The position numbers and the translations under genes are program-made. From Pseudomonas sp. PB101 (GTDB lineage: Bacteria > Pseudomonadota > Gammaproteobacteria > Pseudomonadales > Pseudomonadaceae): DNA of 64,000 bases. Of the stretch, positions 53,463 to 63,657 are shown in pieces. The notes under the pieces were generated by a model. The model was not told where the DNA came from, ran no database searches, and was given only the letters and a program-made list of their open reading frames with translations. Each line of letters begins with the position of its first letter. The first letter of the stretch is position 1. The stretch spans positions 1-64,000 of the forward strand of contig NZ_RWIR01000089.1 in the NCBI RefSeq assembly GCF_009764265.1, written 5' to 3'.

Positions 53463-54485
53463 TTAAAGCGCCAAAGGTGCTCGCTCGCACAATGTACTCA
53501 ACGCCCGCGCCCAATGCGCGTCATCGTTGAGGCACGGCACCAGCACCAGGTCCTCTCCCCCCGCTTCGCGGAACTGTTCCTTGCCGCGATCACCGATCTC
53601 TTCCAGGGTCTCGATGCAATCGGCAACGAACGCCGGGCACATCACCAGAATCTTTTTCACCCCACTTTTGGCCAACTCATCGAGGCGCGCCTCGGTGTAG
53701 GGTTCGATCCATTTGGCGCGCCCCAGGCGCGACTGGAACGACACCGACCACCTGTCCTCCGGCAACCCCAAACGCTTGGCGACCTCTGCCGCCGTACGCA
53801 GGCATTGGCCGCGATAACAGGTGGCGACCACCTCGGGTGGCGCTCCGGCGCAGCAATCACCGCCGCCCTCGAAGCTGTGCCCGGGGTTGAGCTTCTTCAG
53901 ATGCCGTTCCGGCAAGCCATGAAAACTCATCAGCAGGTGATCGAAGTCCTGCTGCAAATGCGGCCGGGTCGTGGCCGCCAGCGCATCAAGGTACTCGGGT
54001 TGATCGTAGAACGGCTGGAGCACCGACAACTGCACGTTGAGGTTTTTCTCGCGCACCACGCGCCTGGCCTCTTCGATGACCGTAGTCGTGGTGCTGTCGG
54101 CGAACTGAGGATAGAGCGGCGCCAGGGTGATTCGCCTGTGCCCCGCCGCAACCATCCGAACCAGCGTGGATTCAATCGACGGCTCGCCATAACGCATCGC
54201 CAGTTCGACCGGGCCGTGCTGCCATTGGCTGCTCATCGCTTGTTGCAGGCGGCGGCTGAGCACCACCAGCGGCGAACCCTCGTCCCACCAGATCGAGGCA
54301 TAGGCATGGGCCGATTGCTCGGGACGCTTGATCAGGATCAGCGACACCAGCAAGCGTCGAACCGGCCATGGCAGGTCGATCACATACGGGTCCATCAGAA
54401 ATTGATTGAGGTAGCTGCGCACATCCGCCACCGAGGTGGAGGCAGGTGAACCCAGGTTGACCAGAAGCAACGCGTGATCGGTCAT
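53463..54485 (-). CDS. hemH: Ferrochelatase
   Basis: This is the last enzyme of heme synthesis, inserting Fe2+ into protoporphyrin IX. The 340-aa protein has the catalytic His in [13 protein letters not shown] and the acidic metal-side segment near the C-terminus ([10 protein letters not shown]). The ATG at 54485 gives the family N-terminus [14 protein letters not shown], and the longer frame is rejected. It lies 13 bp after the TIGR01777 gene on the same strand, so the two are probably cotranscribed from the light-region divergent promoter. Confidence 0.95.
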   Translation of the reverse strand: MTDHALLLVNLGSPASTSVADVRSYLNQFLMDPYVIDLPWPVRRLLVSLILIKRPEQSAHAYASIWWDEGSPLVVLSRRLQQAMSSQWQHGPVELAMRYGEPSIESTLVRMVAAGHRRITLAPLYPQFADSTTTTVIEEARRVVREKNLNVQLSVLQPFYDQPEYLDALAATTRPHLQQDFDHLLMSFHGLPERHLKKLNPGHSFEGGGDCCAGAPPEVVATCYRGQCLRTAAEVAKRLGLPEDRWSVSFQSRLGRAKWIEPYTEARLDELAKSGVKKILVMCPAFVADCIETLEEIGDRGKEQFREAGGEDLVLVPCLNDDAHWARALSTLCERAPLAL

Positions 54486-54498
54486 GCAACGTCCTATT

Positions 54499-55401
54499 TC
54501 AAAGGCGACCGGACAGATCGTCCAGAGCCGCACGCAAATCCGTGAACTTAAAAGTGAAACCGGCCTGTAACAAACGCACCGGAGTCGCCCGCTGGCCGCC
54601 CAGCAACAACAGTGACAACTCGCCCAGCCCCACCTTCAATGCGAAGGCCGGCATCGGCATGAACGCCGGGCGATGCAGCACGCTGCCCAGCGTCTTGGCA
54701 AACTCGCGGTTGCGCACCGGTTTGGGCGCGCACGCATTATAGGGACCGCTGGACTCGTTGCGATGCAGAAGAAAATCAATCAGGGCGATTTGATCGTCGA
54801 TATGAATCCACGGCATCCACTGCCGGCCGTTGCCGATCGGCCCTCCCAGGCCCAGTTTGAACGGCAGCAACAGCCGCGACAAAAAGCCGCCTTCCGCCGA
54901 CAGCACCAAGCCGGTGCGGATGAGGATGACGCGAATGCCCAGTGCTTCAGCCCGCTGTGCAGTCTCTTCCCAGGCGATGCATAACTGGCTGGCGAAATCA
55001 TCGATGACCGGTGGTGACTCTTCGGTCAACTCACGTTCGCCGCCGTCGCCATACCAACCGACGGCCGAACCGGAAATCAACACCCGTGGTTTCTGCTCGC
55101 GACTTTCGAGCCACGCCAGCAGGGTTTCAGTCAGCGTGATCCGGCTGCTCCACAACAAGGCTTTACGCTTGTGCGTCCACGGCCGATCGGCAATCGGTGC
55201 TCCGGCAAGATTGACGATGGCATCCACCGGCTCCTGCCCCAGATCCTCCAGCCGGGCAATTCCACGCACCTGGGCACCACATGTTTTCGCGACTTTTTCA
55301 GGCTGGCGACTCCAGACTGTCAGGCGATATCCCTGCCCCGACCAGTGCCGGCAAAGCTGACGTCCTATCAAACCAGTACCGCCGGTCAGCAATATGTGCA
55401 T
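54499..55401 (-). CDS. TIGR01777 family epimerase/oxidoreductase (YfcH-like)
   Basis: This 300-aa extended-SDR protein has the NAD(P) motif [13 protein letters not shown] at the N-terminus, [13 protein letters not shown] and the C-terminal DUF1731 part ([19 protein letters not shown]). The biochemical role is unknown. It is upstream of hemH and divergent from the FAD oxidoreductase. A TGTACA-type regulatory site lies in the shared 196-bp region, so light control is possible. Confidence 0.88.
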   Translation of the reverse strand: MHILLTGGTGLIGRQLCRHWSGQGYRLTVWSRQPEKVAKTCGAQVRGIARLEDLGQEPVDAIVNLAGAPIADRPWTHKRKALLWSSRITLTETLLAWLESREQKPRVLISGSAVGWYGDGGERELTEESPPVIDDFASQLCIAWEETAQRAEALGIRVILIRTGLVLSAEGGFLSRLLLPFKLGLGGPIGNGRQWMPWIHIDDQIALIDFLLHRNESSGPYNACAPKPVRNREFAKTLGSVLHRPAFMPMPAFALKVGLGELSLLLLGGQRATPVRLLQAGFTFKFTDLRAALDDLSGRL

Positions 55402-55522
55402 GACTTCTTCCTCGCGTGGCGTTTTACCCTGTCCATTAGTCTATTTTTATAAGCAGGGATCTTTGGTATCGAGCAGGCTCTATGTTTAACAATAGGCCAA
55501 GCTGTCAGATCGAGAACGCTAA

Positions 55523-56584
<1,062 letters not shown>

Positions 56585-56642
56585 AGGCATCGACCCGAGC
56601 AAATCGCTGCTGTCGCCATGGACAGCAGCCCGCCGAAAAACC

Positions 56643-56666
56643 TATACATAAAATTTGACTTGTACA
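56643..56666. promoter_or_regulatory. PplR/LitR-type site 1 upstream of the photolyase operon
   Basis: TATACA-N12-TGTACA is an exact match to the published T(G/A)TACA-N12-TGTACA element. It covers the -35 and the first part of the spacer of the promoter at 56655-56682. Confidence 0.8.
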
Positions 56667-56682
56667 ACTTCGAATCTATGAT
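56655..56682 (+). promoter_or_regulatory. sigma-70 promoter of the DUF523-merR-phrB operon
   Basis: TTGACT (56655-56660) and TATGAT (56677-56682) are 16 bp apart, 57 bp before the first gene. Flanking and overlapping TGTACA sites fit repression in the dark. Confidence 0.65.
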
Positions 56683-56692
56683 GAAGTTATCT

Positions 56693-56716
56693 TGTACAAA
56701 CCAGACGGCTTGTACA
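56693..56716. promoter_or_regulatory. PplR/LitR-type site 2 upstream of the photolyase operon
   Basis: TGTACA-N12-TGTACA is an exact match. It lies just downstream of the predicted -10 and 23 bp before the ATG of the first gene. Confidence 0.8.
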
Positions 56717-56738
56717 GGTCCAGATTCGAGGTGTTCCG

Positions 56739-57698
56739 ATGCTCCACTCTCCCGCCAAACCGAAAATAGCCATCAGCGCCTGCCTGATGGGTCTCGACGT
56801 GCGTTACAACGGCGGGCACAAGGAATCGCGGTTGTGCAGCCGCACCCTCACTGACTACTTCGACTTCATCCCGGTCTGCCCTGAAGTGGCCATCGGCCTT
56901 GGCGTGCCCCGCCAACCGATTCGGCTGGTGGGCAGCGCGGATCAACCCGAAGCCGTGGGCACCCTCGATCACAGCCTTAACGTGACACAACAACTGAACA
57001 CCTACGGCCGGGACATGGCAGCACAGTTGGGGGATATCTGCGGCTACATCTTCATGCAAAATTCCCCGTCCTGCGGCCTGGAGCGGGTCAAGGTCTACCA
57101 CACCAACGGCACACGAGCGGACAGAGACGGGCGCGGCATCTACGCCCGGGCCTTCTGCCTGCTGCACCCGGACTTGCCGGTGGAGGAAGACGGCCGGCTC
57201 AACGATCCGGTGCTGCGGGAAAATTTCCTCACCCGTGTGTTCGCCTACAGCGCCTGGCAGCAACTGCGCCAGGCGGGCATGACCCGGCGCGGTCTCACGG
57301 ACTTTCACTCGCGCTACAAATACCTGCTGATGGCCCACAACCCGGTGCAGTACAAAACCCTGGGCAACCTGCTGGGCAACATGGGCAAAACCGATCCGCA
57401 GGAACTGGGCCCCCGCTACTTCAGCGAACTGATGGCGGCGCTGAAAAAGTGCGCCACCCGCGGCACCCACACCAATGTCCTGCACCACCTCAGTGGCTAC
57501 CTGAAACAGGCCATCAGCGGCGAAGACAAACAGGAAATGCAACAGGTGATCAGCCAGTACCGCCGGGGCATCGTCCCGCTGGTGGTGCCGCTGACACTGC
57601 TCAAGCATCACTTGCGCCAACACCCCGATCCGTACATCGCACAGCAGGTCTACCTGCAGCCGCACCCGGAAAACCTCAGCCTGCGAAACGCTATCTAA
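56739..57698 (+). CDS. DUF523 and DUF1722 protein (YbgA-like)
   Basis: This is a 319-aa two-domain protein. The N-terminal DUF523 (about residues 8-150; SACLMGLDVRYNGGHKES, NSPSCG) carries conserved Cys residues. The C-terminal DUF1722 (about 190-310) has SRYKYLLMAHNPVQYKTLG and LLKHHLRQHPDPYIAQQ. It is usually found next to photolyase genes and has been linked to DNA repair or tRNA modification, but no function is proven. It overlaps the next gene by 1 bp (TAATG). Confidence 0.9.
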   Translation: MLHSPAKPKIAISACLMGLDVRYNGGHKESRLCSRTLTDYFDFIPVCPEVAIGLGVPRQPIRLVGSADQPEAVGTLDHSLNVTQQLNTYGRDMAAQLGDICGYIFMQNSPSCGLERVKVYHTNGTRADRDGRGIYARAFCLLHPDLPVEEDGRLNDPVLRENFLTRVFAYSAWQQLRQAGMTRRGLTDFHSRYKYLLMAHNPVQYKTLGNLLGNMGKTDPQELGPRYFSELMAALKKCATRGTHTNVLHHLSGYLKQAISGEDKQEMQQVISQYRRGIVPLVVPLTLLKHHLRQHPDPYIAQQVYLQPHPENLSLRNAI

Positions 57699-58639
57699 TG
57701 AAAAATGCACTCGACACCAGCGCCCGCGAAGATCTCGGCGACGACTTTAAAAAGGCGCTGGAGGAAGGCTGGCTGCCGATCCGCGAAGTGGCGCGGCAAA
57801 CCGGGGTCAATGCCGTGACCTTGCGCGCCTGGGAGCGGCGCTACGGTCTGATCGTGCCGCATCGCACACCCAAGGGGCATCGGTTGTTCTCTGCCGAGCA
57901 TGTAGAGCGCATCCAGACCATCCTCACCTGGCTCAACCGGGGCGTTGCCGTCAGCCAGGTCAAGCAATTGCTCGACACGCCGCAAGCCTTCAGCGATTGC
58001 GTCGACAACGATTGGCACGCCTTGCTGCAGACATTGCTGCAGGCGGTGAGCGGATTGCAGGAGCGCACCCTGGATGACAACGTCAATCAGGCGATGGCGT
58101 TGTATCCGCCGCGAACCCTGTGCGAGCAATTGCTGATGCCCTTGCTGGCCGCTCAGGAACAACGCTGGCAAGGCCAGTTCGGTGCACAGATGGAGCGCGT
58201 GTTTTTTTGTGCCTGGCTGCGCAGCAAATTCGGCGCACGCATCTACCATAACAATCGTCAGTTGCGCACCGCGCCGCTGCTGTTGATCAACCACTCGGAC
58301 TTGCCCGTGGAACCGCATCTGTGGCTCACGGCCTGGCTGATCAGCAGCACCGATTGCCCGGTGGAAGTCTTCGACGGGCCGCTGCCTGTGGGTGAACTGG
58401 CATTGGCGGTCGAGCTGCTGCGACCCCGCGCTGTTTTGCTGTACTCCAGCAAGGCCATGAACCTGGCGCAACTGCCGAAACTTTTCAAAGGCGTCGGTTG
58501 CCCAAAAATGATTGCCGGACCAACGGTGTGCATCCACCACGCCGAGTTGTCCGTAAGCACTACCCAGATCGCTGATTTGTACCTGGCCGCCGATCCATTG
58601 TCGGCACACCAGGCACTCGTTCAGCGAGGGCTGATTTAA
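57698..58639 (+). CDS. MerR family light-response regulator (class II LitR/PplR-like)
   Basis: This 313-aa protein has an N-terminal MerR winged helix (about residues 24-95; WLPIREVARQTGVNAVTLRA, RRYGLIVPHRTPKGHRLF) and a C-terminal region shaped like the CarH/LitR cobalamin-binding part. The cobalamin signature (E/DxHxxG) and the upper-ligand EH pair of CarH are not present, as in class II LitR proteins of P. putida, which act with a separate LOV photosensor. It is cotranscribed with phrB, overlapping DUF523/DUF1722 by 1 bp and ending directly before phrB. The sites at 56643 and 56693 suggest autoregulation. Confidence 0.88.
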   Translation: MKNALDTSAREDLGDDFKKALEEGWLPIREVARQTGVNAVTLRAWERRYGLIVPHRTPKGHRLFSAEHVERIQTILTWLNRGVAVSQVKQLLDTPQAFSDCVDNDWHALLQTLLQAVSGLQERTLDDNVNQAMALYPPRTLCEQLLMPLLAAQEQRWQGQFGAQMERVFFCAWLRSKFGARIYHNNRQLRTAPLLLINHSDLPVEPHLWLTAWLISSTDCPVEVFDGPLPVGELALAVELLRPRAVLLYSSKAMNLAQLPKLFKGVGCPKMIAGPTVCIHHAELSVSTTQIADLYLAADPLSAHQALVQRGLI

Positions 58640-60118
58640 ATGAATCGCGTGGATACCAAAATGCAATTGATCTGGCTGCGCAGCGACTTGCGTCTACATG
58701 ACAACACCGCCCTCTCGGCTGCTGCGGCTCGCGGCCCGTGCGTGGCGGTTTATCTGCTGAGCCCGGAACAATGGCTGGAACACGACGACGCGCCCTGCAA
58801 AGTGGACTTCTGGCTGCGTAACCTGCGCGAATTGAGCCACGAACTGGGTCAATTGAACATTCCGCTGCTGATCCGCCGGGCACCGCGCTGGGATGACGCG
58901 CCAGGCGTATTGCTGGACCTGTGCCGACAGCTGCAAGTCGAGGCGCTGTACCTTAACGATGAGTACGGCATCCATGAATCCCGTCGCGATGCAGCGGTCA
59001 CCCGGACGCTCGGGGCCGAAGGCATCGAGGTTCGCCGCTACCTCGATCAACTGCTGTTCAGGCCCGGGAGCGTGCTGACCCGCACCGGCACTTACTTTCA
59101 GGTCTTCAGCCAGTTTCGCAAGGTCTGCTACGAACGACTGCATCACTCGCTGCCCGGCCTGGTCCGTGCGCCGCACAAACAAGCGCCACTGAACATTGCC
59201 AGCGATGCGATCCCCACGAGTATCGAGGGGTTCGCATCGCCCGCCGACAGCTTGCGCGCCCTATGGCCGGCGGGCGAAACCGAAGCCCGGTATCGTCTCG
59301 AGCGTTTTGCCGATGCGCAGATCGAGCACTATCAAAGCGAACGCGATTTCCCGGCGAAACCCGGCACCAGTGTGCTTTCGGCCTATCTCGCCGCCGGGGT
59401 GATTTCCCCGCGTCAATGCCTGCACGCCGCCTTGAACAGCAATCAGGGTGAATTCGAAAGCGGCAACTCCGGCGCCGTCACCTGGATCAACGAACTGCTG
59501 TGGCGCGAGTTCTACAAACACATCCTGGTGGGCTACCCACGGGTGTCCCGGCACCGCGCATTTCGCCCGGAAACCGAAGCGCTGGCCTGGCGCGATGCCC
59601 CCGCAGAACTGGCCGCCTGGCAACAGGCGCGCACCGGTTTGCCGATCATCGACGCCGCCATGCGTCAACTCTTGGCTACCGGCTGGATGCACAATCGCCT
59701 GCGCATGGTGGTGGCGATGTTCCTGACCAAGAACCTGCTGATCGACTGGCGCGAAGGCGAACGTTTTTTCATGCGCCACCTGATCGATGGCGATCTGGCG
59801 GCGAATAACGGTGGCTGGCAATGGAGCTCCTCCACCGGCACCGACTCGGCGCCCTACTTCCGGATTTTCAACCCGTTGAGCCAGTCGGAAAAATTCGACC
59901 CCGAAGGCCTGTTCATCAAGCAATGGCTGCCGGAACTGGCCAGGCTGAACAAAAAAGAGGTGCACAACCCCGCCAACCTCGGCGGCCTTTTCGGTGTTGT
60001 GGATTACCCGTCACCGATCGTCGACCTGAGTGCTTCGCGTACACGCGCCTTGACCGCATTCAAGAATCTGCCATCACGGCGACTGCCTGACGAACCGGCC
60101 GGGAGTGCCTATGAATAG
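58640..60118 (+). CDS. phrB: Deoxyribodipyrimidine photolyase
   Basis: This repairs cyclobutane pyrimidine dimers with blue light. The 492-aa protein has an N-terminal antenna domain (LIWLRSDLRLHDN, about 9-21) and a C-terminal FAD domain with WINELLWREFYKHIL, TGWMHNRLRMVVAMFLTKNL, DLAANNGGWQWSSSTGTD and PYFRIFNP. The first ATG has GAGGG 9 bp upstream and adjoins the merR stop. A second Met at codon 8 is less likely. It is the third gene of the operon. Its last codons overlap a 36-aa ORF. Confidence 0.96.
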   Translation: MNRVDTKMQLIWLRSDLRLHDNTALSAAAARGPCVAVYLLSPEQWLEHDDAPCKVDFWLRNLRELSHELGQLNIPLLIRRAPRWDDAPGVLLDLCRQLQVEALYLNDEYGIHESRRDAAVTRTLGAEGIEVRRYLDQLLFRPGSVLTRTGTYFQVFSQFRKVCYERLHHSLPGLVRAPHKQAPLNIASDAIPTSIEGFASPADSLRALWPAGETEARYRLERFADAQIEHYQSERDFPAKPGTSVLSAYLAAGVISPRQCLHAALNSNQGEFESGNSGAVTWINELLWREFYKHILVGYPRVSRHRAFRPETEALAWRDAPAELAAWQQARTGLPIIDAAMRQLLATGWMHNRLRMVVAMFLTKNLLIDWREGERFFMRHLIDGDLAANNGGWQWSSSTGTDSAPYFRIFNPLSQSEKFDPEGLFIKQWLPELARLNKKEVHNPANLGGLFGVVDYPSPIVDLSASRTRALTAFKNLPSRRLPDEPAGSAYE

Positions 60119-60221
60119 TGTCCTGCAGCAACTGGCCCGGTGGGTCATGGCGCACGACAAAGATATCCTGCAACATTTCGCGGACCGGGCATTTGTCTGG
60201 CCAAAAAGGAGATTGGGATGA
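60111..60221 (+). CDS. 36-aa ORF between phrB and the SDR gene
   Basis: This reads MNSVLQQLARWVMAHDKDIL and ends KRRLG. It starts inside the 3' end of phrB (8-bp overlap) behind a GGGAG ribosome-binding site, and its TGA overlaps the SDR ATG (ATGA). This arrangement is typical of a translated, coupled small gene. No family was recognised. It could also be the residue of a longer ancestral gene. Confidence 0.5.
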   Translation: MNSVLQQLARWVMAHDKDILQHFADRAFVWPKRRLG

Positions 60222-61000
60222 GTCGTACACCCGCGCGACGATACTGGCTGACCGGCGCCGGTAGCGGCATCGGTGCCGCCATGGCCGAAGAAATCCTCAA
60301 AACCGGTGCGCACCTGGCCGTCAGTTCACGCACGGTGGCACCACTGAACGACTTGTCGCTCCGTTATCCGGAACAGGTGATGGTGGTCGCCGGGGACCTG
60401 ACCAACAGCCAGACCGTGCGCGAGATCGGCGAGCAGATCGCCGAGGACTGGGGCTCGCTGGACACCGTGATACTCAACGCCGGCACCAGCGAATATGTGG
60501 ACCCCAAGCAGTTCGATACGTCGATTGTCGAGCATGTGTTGCGCACCAACCTGTTGGCCAGCAGCTATTGCATCGACGCCGCCCTGCCTTTGCTGCGTGC
60601 CGGCACTGCGCCGCATATGGTCGCCATGGCCAGCACGCTGACTTACCTGCCGCTGCCCAAGACAGAAGCCTTTGGCGCCTCGAGGACCGGGCTGCGTTAT
60701 CTGTTCGAGTCCCTGCGCATCGACCTGGCTCCCGAAGGTATGGAAGTCACGGTGATCAGCCCAGGCTTTGTCGAAACGCCACCGATGGCAAAAGACGACT
60801 TCTCCATGCCGTTGAGCTGGCCGGTGGAGAAAGCCGCACGGTACATCTTCGAAAAACTCAAGGATCGCCCGCTGGAAATCGCGCTCCCGGCAGCCTTCAT
60901 GGCCACCCTCTGGCCGCTCGCCAAACAGCCGGAACAAGTGAAACTGGAGATTGGCAAACCCATGGTGCGCAGCCAGCCACCGAGCAAGGATCAACTGTGA
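60218..61000 (+). CDS. Short-chain dehydrogenase/reductase with altered catalytic pair
   Basis: This 260-aa SDR-fold protein has the cofactor motif TGAGSGIG (12-19), the NAG-type segment LNAGTSEYV and the Ser of AMASTLTYLPL. The catalytic Y-x3-K of the family reads F-G-A-S-R here (F152, R156), so classical oxidoreductase chemistry is doubtful. The ATG at 60218 has AGGAG 7 bp upstream. It lies in the photolyase operon, as in other pseudomonads. The substrate is unknown. Confidence 0.85.
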   Translation: MSRTPARRYWLTGAGSGIGAAMAEEILKTGAHLAVSSRTVAPLNDLSLRYPEQVMVVAGDLTNSQTVREIGEQIAEDWGSLDTVILNAGTSEYVDPKQFDTSIVEHVLRTNLLASSYCIDAALPLLRAGTAPHMVAMASTLTYLPLPKTEAFGASRTGLRYLFESLRIDLAPEGMEVTVISPGFVETPPMAKDDFSMPLSWPVEKAARYIFEKLKDRPLEIALPAAFMATLWPLAKQPEQVKLEIGKPMVRSQPPSKDQL

Positions 61001-61080
61001 AAATCGTCATCATCGGCAGCGCCCTCCCGGACGCTCCGATACTTGAGCGTCCGTCCGACCTTTCACACAGCACCCGGTGA
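60997..61080 (+). pseudogene. Remnant of a downstream flavoprotein gene of the photolyase operon
   Basis: A GTG overlapping the SDR stop opens a frame whose first codons read VKIVIIGS, the start of a Rossmann FAD/NAD domain, but the next codons (ALPDAPILERPSDL) leave the family and a stop follows at residue 28. In related pseudomonads an FAD-dependent oxidoreductase follows the SDR. The break coincides with a 9-bp hairpin (CGGACGCTC/GAGCGTCCG). A deletion is the simplest explanation. Confidence 0.5.
61028..61055 (+). terminator. Hairpin after the photolyase operon
   Basis: CGGACGCTC and GAGCGTCCG form a perfect 9-bp stem with an 8-nt loop. A strong T-run is lacking, so termination is only possible. 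Confidence 0.4.
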
Positions 61081-61099
61081 CTGCCTTACACTGCGCGCC

Positions 61100-61405
61100 A
61101 TGAAAACCATCCCCCATACGCAAATCGCGGAGCCCGCGGTCACGTGCTCGACCTGCGCAGCCTGCTGCTGCCAGCTCGAAGTCATGTTGATCACCGACAC
61201 GGGCGTGCCTGAACGGTTTATCGATACAGATGACTGGGGCGGGGAAGTCATGCTGCGCCTGGACGACGGCTGGTGTGCCGCACTGGATCGCAACACGATG
61301 ATGTGCACCATCTACGAAAAACGCCCGCTGATCTGCCGGGAGTTCGAGATGGGCGCACCGGAATGCATCGAAGAACGCCAGGGGATTTCGACGGCGTATC
61401 GCTAG
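61100..61405 (+). CDS. YkgJ family cysteine-cluster protein
   Basis: This 101-aa protein has the clustered cysteines CSTCAACCC near residues 14-22 and further Cys at RLDDGWCAAL, MMCTIYEKRPLICREFEMGAPEC, the pattern of the zinc- or iron-binding YkgJ family. The function is unknown. The ATG at 61100 gives the short family form. It stands alone between the photolyase operon and pagL. Confidence 0.88.
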   Translation: MKTIPHTQIAEPAVTCSTCAACCCQLEVMLITDTGVPERFIDTDDWGGEVMLRLDDGWCAALDRNTMMCTIYEKRPLICREFEMGAPECIEERQGISTAYR

Positions 61406-61427
61406 TTTGAAGTTGTCCCAATACCAA

Positions 61428-61455
61428 TGTGGGAGCGAGCCTGCTCGCTCCCACA
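61428..61455. repeat. Perfect REP-core palindrome
   Basis: TGTGGGAGCGAGC-CT-GCTCGCTCCCACA, 13 bp arms, lies between the convergent YkgJ and pagL genes. It may serve both as a terminator. Confidence 0.8.
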
Positions 61456-61474
61456 TTTAGTACAGCGTTGAGTC

Positions 61475-61993
61475 TTACAACGGCATCGTGTAATGCAATG
61501 CGTAACTTTCTACACCATCGTTCGGAGTGGTGATCCCGGCGTTGGAATAGTGCGTCGCGCGAATCCCGACCTCATGTCCGCCGGCAAAGCGCAGGCCGAA
61601 ACCCAGGCGGTCTTCGAACTGGAAGGCGCTGCCCAGATCGTTGCTTTCGATTTCGGTGCTGGCAAACCCCGCCACACCAATCCCGAACTCGACGTAGGGC
61701 TTGACGTTCTGGCCGGCAAATTCATAAACAAGCACGGGCGAGAACGACAGGCTGTGGTTACTGGATTTCTCGTCACCTTCCCAATAGGTGTAGGCACCAT
61801 CCCAGTAACCTGTCAGACGACCCACATCGGTCTGCCACCAGCTCTGGTCCCAAGCGAATTGCATGCCCAGTCGATACGTCATGGTCGAATCGCTGGTCTG
61901 ACCGACCGAGAATTCCACACCTGCCGCCTGCGCGGTAAAAGTGTGCCCCATTAGTGCGGCCGCAATCGCGGCCAAGCAGAATAGTCGCTTCAC
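61475..61993 (-). CDS. pagL: Lipid A 3-O-deacylase PagL
   Basis: This is an outer-membrane beta-barrel hydrolase that removes the 3-O acyl chain from lipid A and alters LPS signalling. The 172-aa product has a signal peptide (to about AQA, residue 23), an 8-strand barrel pattern and the catalytic triad residues H148 and S150 in THYSNAGI and E162 in DGVESYALHY. A C-terminal aromatic-poor strand ends in L. The start is GTG at 61993 with GGAAG upstream. It lies between YkgJ and murI, the same position as PA4661 in P. aeruginosa. Confidence 0.9.
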   Translation of the reverse strand: MKRLFCLAAIAAALMGHTFTAQAAGVEFSVGQTSDSTMTYRLGMQFAWDQSWWQTDVGRLTGYWDGAYTYWEGDEKSSNHSLSFSPVLVYEFAGQNVKPYVEFGIGVAGFASTEIESNDLGSAFQFEDRLGFGLRFAGGHEVGIRATHYSNAGITTPNDGVESYALHYTMPL

Positions 61994-62117
61994 TAGAAAC
62001 TTCCTTTTCCGAACGATTTCGTATGGTTTTTTTTGTTGCCAAGCCCTGCAAAACTATAGAAGTCAGCGATTAATCAGAAGTTCACCCGAATTTTCGTACT
62101 CCCCCCTGGGCGCCTTC

Positions 62118-62909
62118 CTACTTGTTGAAGCTTCGCACAATGCCGGACGTATTCCACAGTATCGGCAAGATATTTCTGAAATGAAGCGGGTCGGCGCTGG
62201 TCCAGAACTGCGCTTCACGGGCCGGTCCCTCGGCGAGCAGTTCGCCTTCGGCCAAAAGTCGCTGCAGTTGCCGCGCGACGGCGGCACCGGTGTCGATGAG
62301 GCTGATGTCCTCAGGGATCATCTGCCGCAGCATCGGCTTGAGAAAGGGGTAATGGGTACAGCCGAGAATCAGGGTGTCCGCGCCGGCGGCCAGCAGCGGC
62401 GCGACATATCGGGCCAACAGCTGACGCAGTTCGGGACTGCGCAGATCGCCGTTTTCAATCAGCTCCACCAACCCGGGACAGGGCTGGGTGATCACTTTCA
62501 CGTCCGTGGCGAAACGGTCGAGCAACGCGGCGAACTTGGCGCTCTGCAAGGTGCCGGTGGTGGCCAGCACCCCTACCACGCCGGAGCGGGTCGCGGCGGC
62601 CGCCGGCTTGACCGCCGGTTCCATGCCGACGATGGGCCATTCGGGGTAATCGCGGCGCAAGTCGGCGACGCCGGCCACCGTCGCCGTGTTGCAGGCCAGC
62701 ACCAGGGCCTTGGCGCCCTGCTGCTGAAAGAAGTCGGCCATCACGCTGCAACGCTGGCGGATAAACTCCGGGGTTTTCTCGCCATAGGGAATATTGCCGC
62801 AATCGGCGACGTACATCAGTGTTTCATTGGGCAGCAAGTGCTGGATCTCGGCCAGTACCGAGAGCCCGCCGACACCGGAGTCGAACACGCCAATCGGCGC
62901 TTCACGCAT
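62118..62909 (-). CDS. murI: Glutamate racemase
   Basis: This makes D-glutamate for peptidoglycan. The 263-aa protein has the two catalytic Cys in [10 protein letters not shown] and [11 protein letters not shown] and the N-terminal [13 protein letters not shown]. The ATG at 62909 lies inside the end of moeB (8-bp overlap), and the longer frame to 62981 is rejected. It is cotranscribed with prmC and moeB. Confidence 0.96.
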   Translation of the reverse strand: MREAPIGVFDSGVGGLSVLAEIQHLLPNETLMYVADCGNIPYGEKTPEFIRQRCSVMADFFQQQGAKALVLACNTATVAGVADLRRDYPEWPIVGMEPAVKPAAAATRSGVVGVLATTGTLQSAKFAALLDRFATDVKVITQPCPGLVELIENGDLRSPELRQLLARYVAPLLAAGADTLILGCTHYPFLKPMLRQMIPEDISLIDTGAAVARQLQRLLAEGELLAEGPAREAQFWTSADPLHFRNILPILWNTSGIVRSFNK

Positions 62910-63657
62910 GTTTCGACCCACAGACGCTGCAACCCGGATCGCGCTTGACCCGCAACTCACGGAAGCGCGTGCCCAAGGCATCGATCAACAACAGGCGCCC
63001 CACCAGCGGCTCACCGAATCCGGCCAGCAACTTCAGCGCTTCAAGCGCTTGCAGACTGCCGACCAGCCCCACCAGCGGCCCGACCACACCAGCCTCGCTG
63101 CAGGTCAGTTCGGCTTCGCTGCCGTGCCCATACAAACAGTGGTAGCACGGGCTCTCGGGGCGACGCGGATCGAACACCGACAATTGCCCCTCAAGGCGAA
63201 TCGCCGCGCCGCTGACCAGCGGTTTGCCGGCCGCCACGCAAGCGGCGTTGACCGCTTCACGGGTGGAAAAATTGTCGGAGCAATCGAGCACCAGATCCAC
63301 CCCGGCCACGACGGCAGCCAGGGAATCTTCGTCCAGCGCCGCACGATGGGCGATCAGTTGAATTTCAGGATTGATCGCCGTCAGACGCTTGAGCGCCGAA
63401 TCGACCTTGCTCATGCCGACGCTGTCGGTGTCGTGAATGATCTGGCGTTGCAGGTTGGTCAGGTCGACCGTATCGAAGTCCGCCAGATGCATCTCGCCAA
63501 CCCCGGCGGCGGCCAGATACAGCGCCACCGGCGCACCAAGACCACCGAGGCCGACGATCAATACGCGGCTGTCCTTGAGCCGCAACTGGCCATCGATATC
63601 GATGTGTTGCAGCAGAATCTGCCGACTGTAACGCAGCAACTCCTGATCATTCAGCAC
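62902..63657 (-). CDS. moeB: Molybdopterin-synthase adenylyltransferase MoeB
   Basis: This adenylates MoaD for molybdenum cofactor synthesis and related sulfur transfer. The 251-aa protein has the ATP-binding [18 protein letters not shown], the Asp/Arg segment [13 protein letters not shown] and two zinc-binding CxxC pairs (CYHC and CSVC). It starts with GTG, overlapping the prmC stop, and ends over the murI start. The three genes are therefore coupled. Confidence 0.95.
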   Translation of the reverse strand: MLNDQELLRYSRQILLQHIDIDGQLRLKDSRVLIVGLGGLGAPVALYLAAAGVGEMHLADFDTVDLTNLQRQIIHDTDSVGMSKVDSALKRLTAINPEIQLIAHRAALDEDSLAAVVAGVDLVLDCSDNFSTREAVNAACVAAGKPLVSGAAIRLEGQLSVFDPRRPESPCYHCLYGHGSEAELTCSEAGVVGPLVGLVGSLQALEALKLLAGFGEPLVGRLLLIDALGTRFRELRVKRDPGCSVCGSKHA

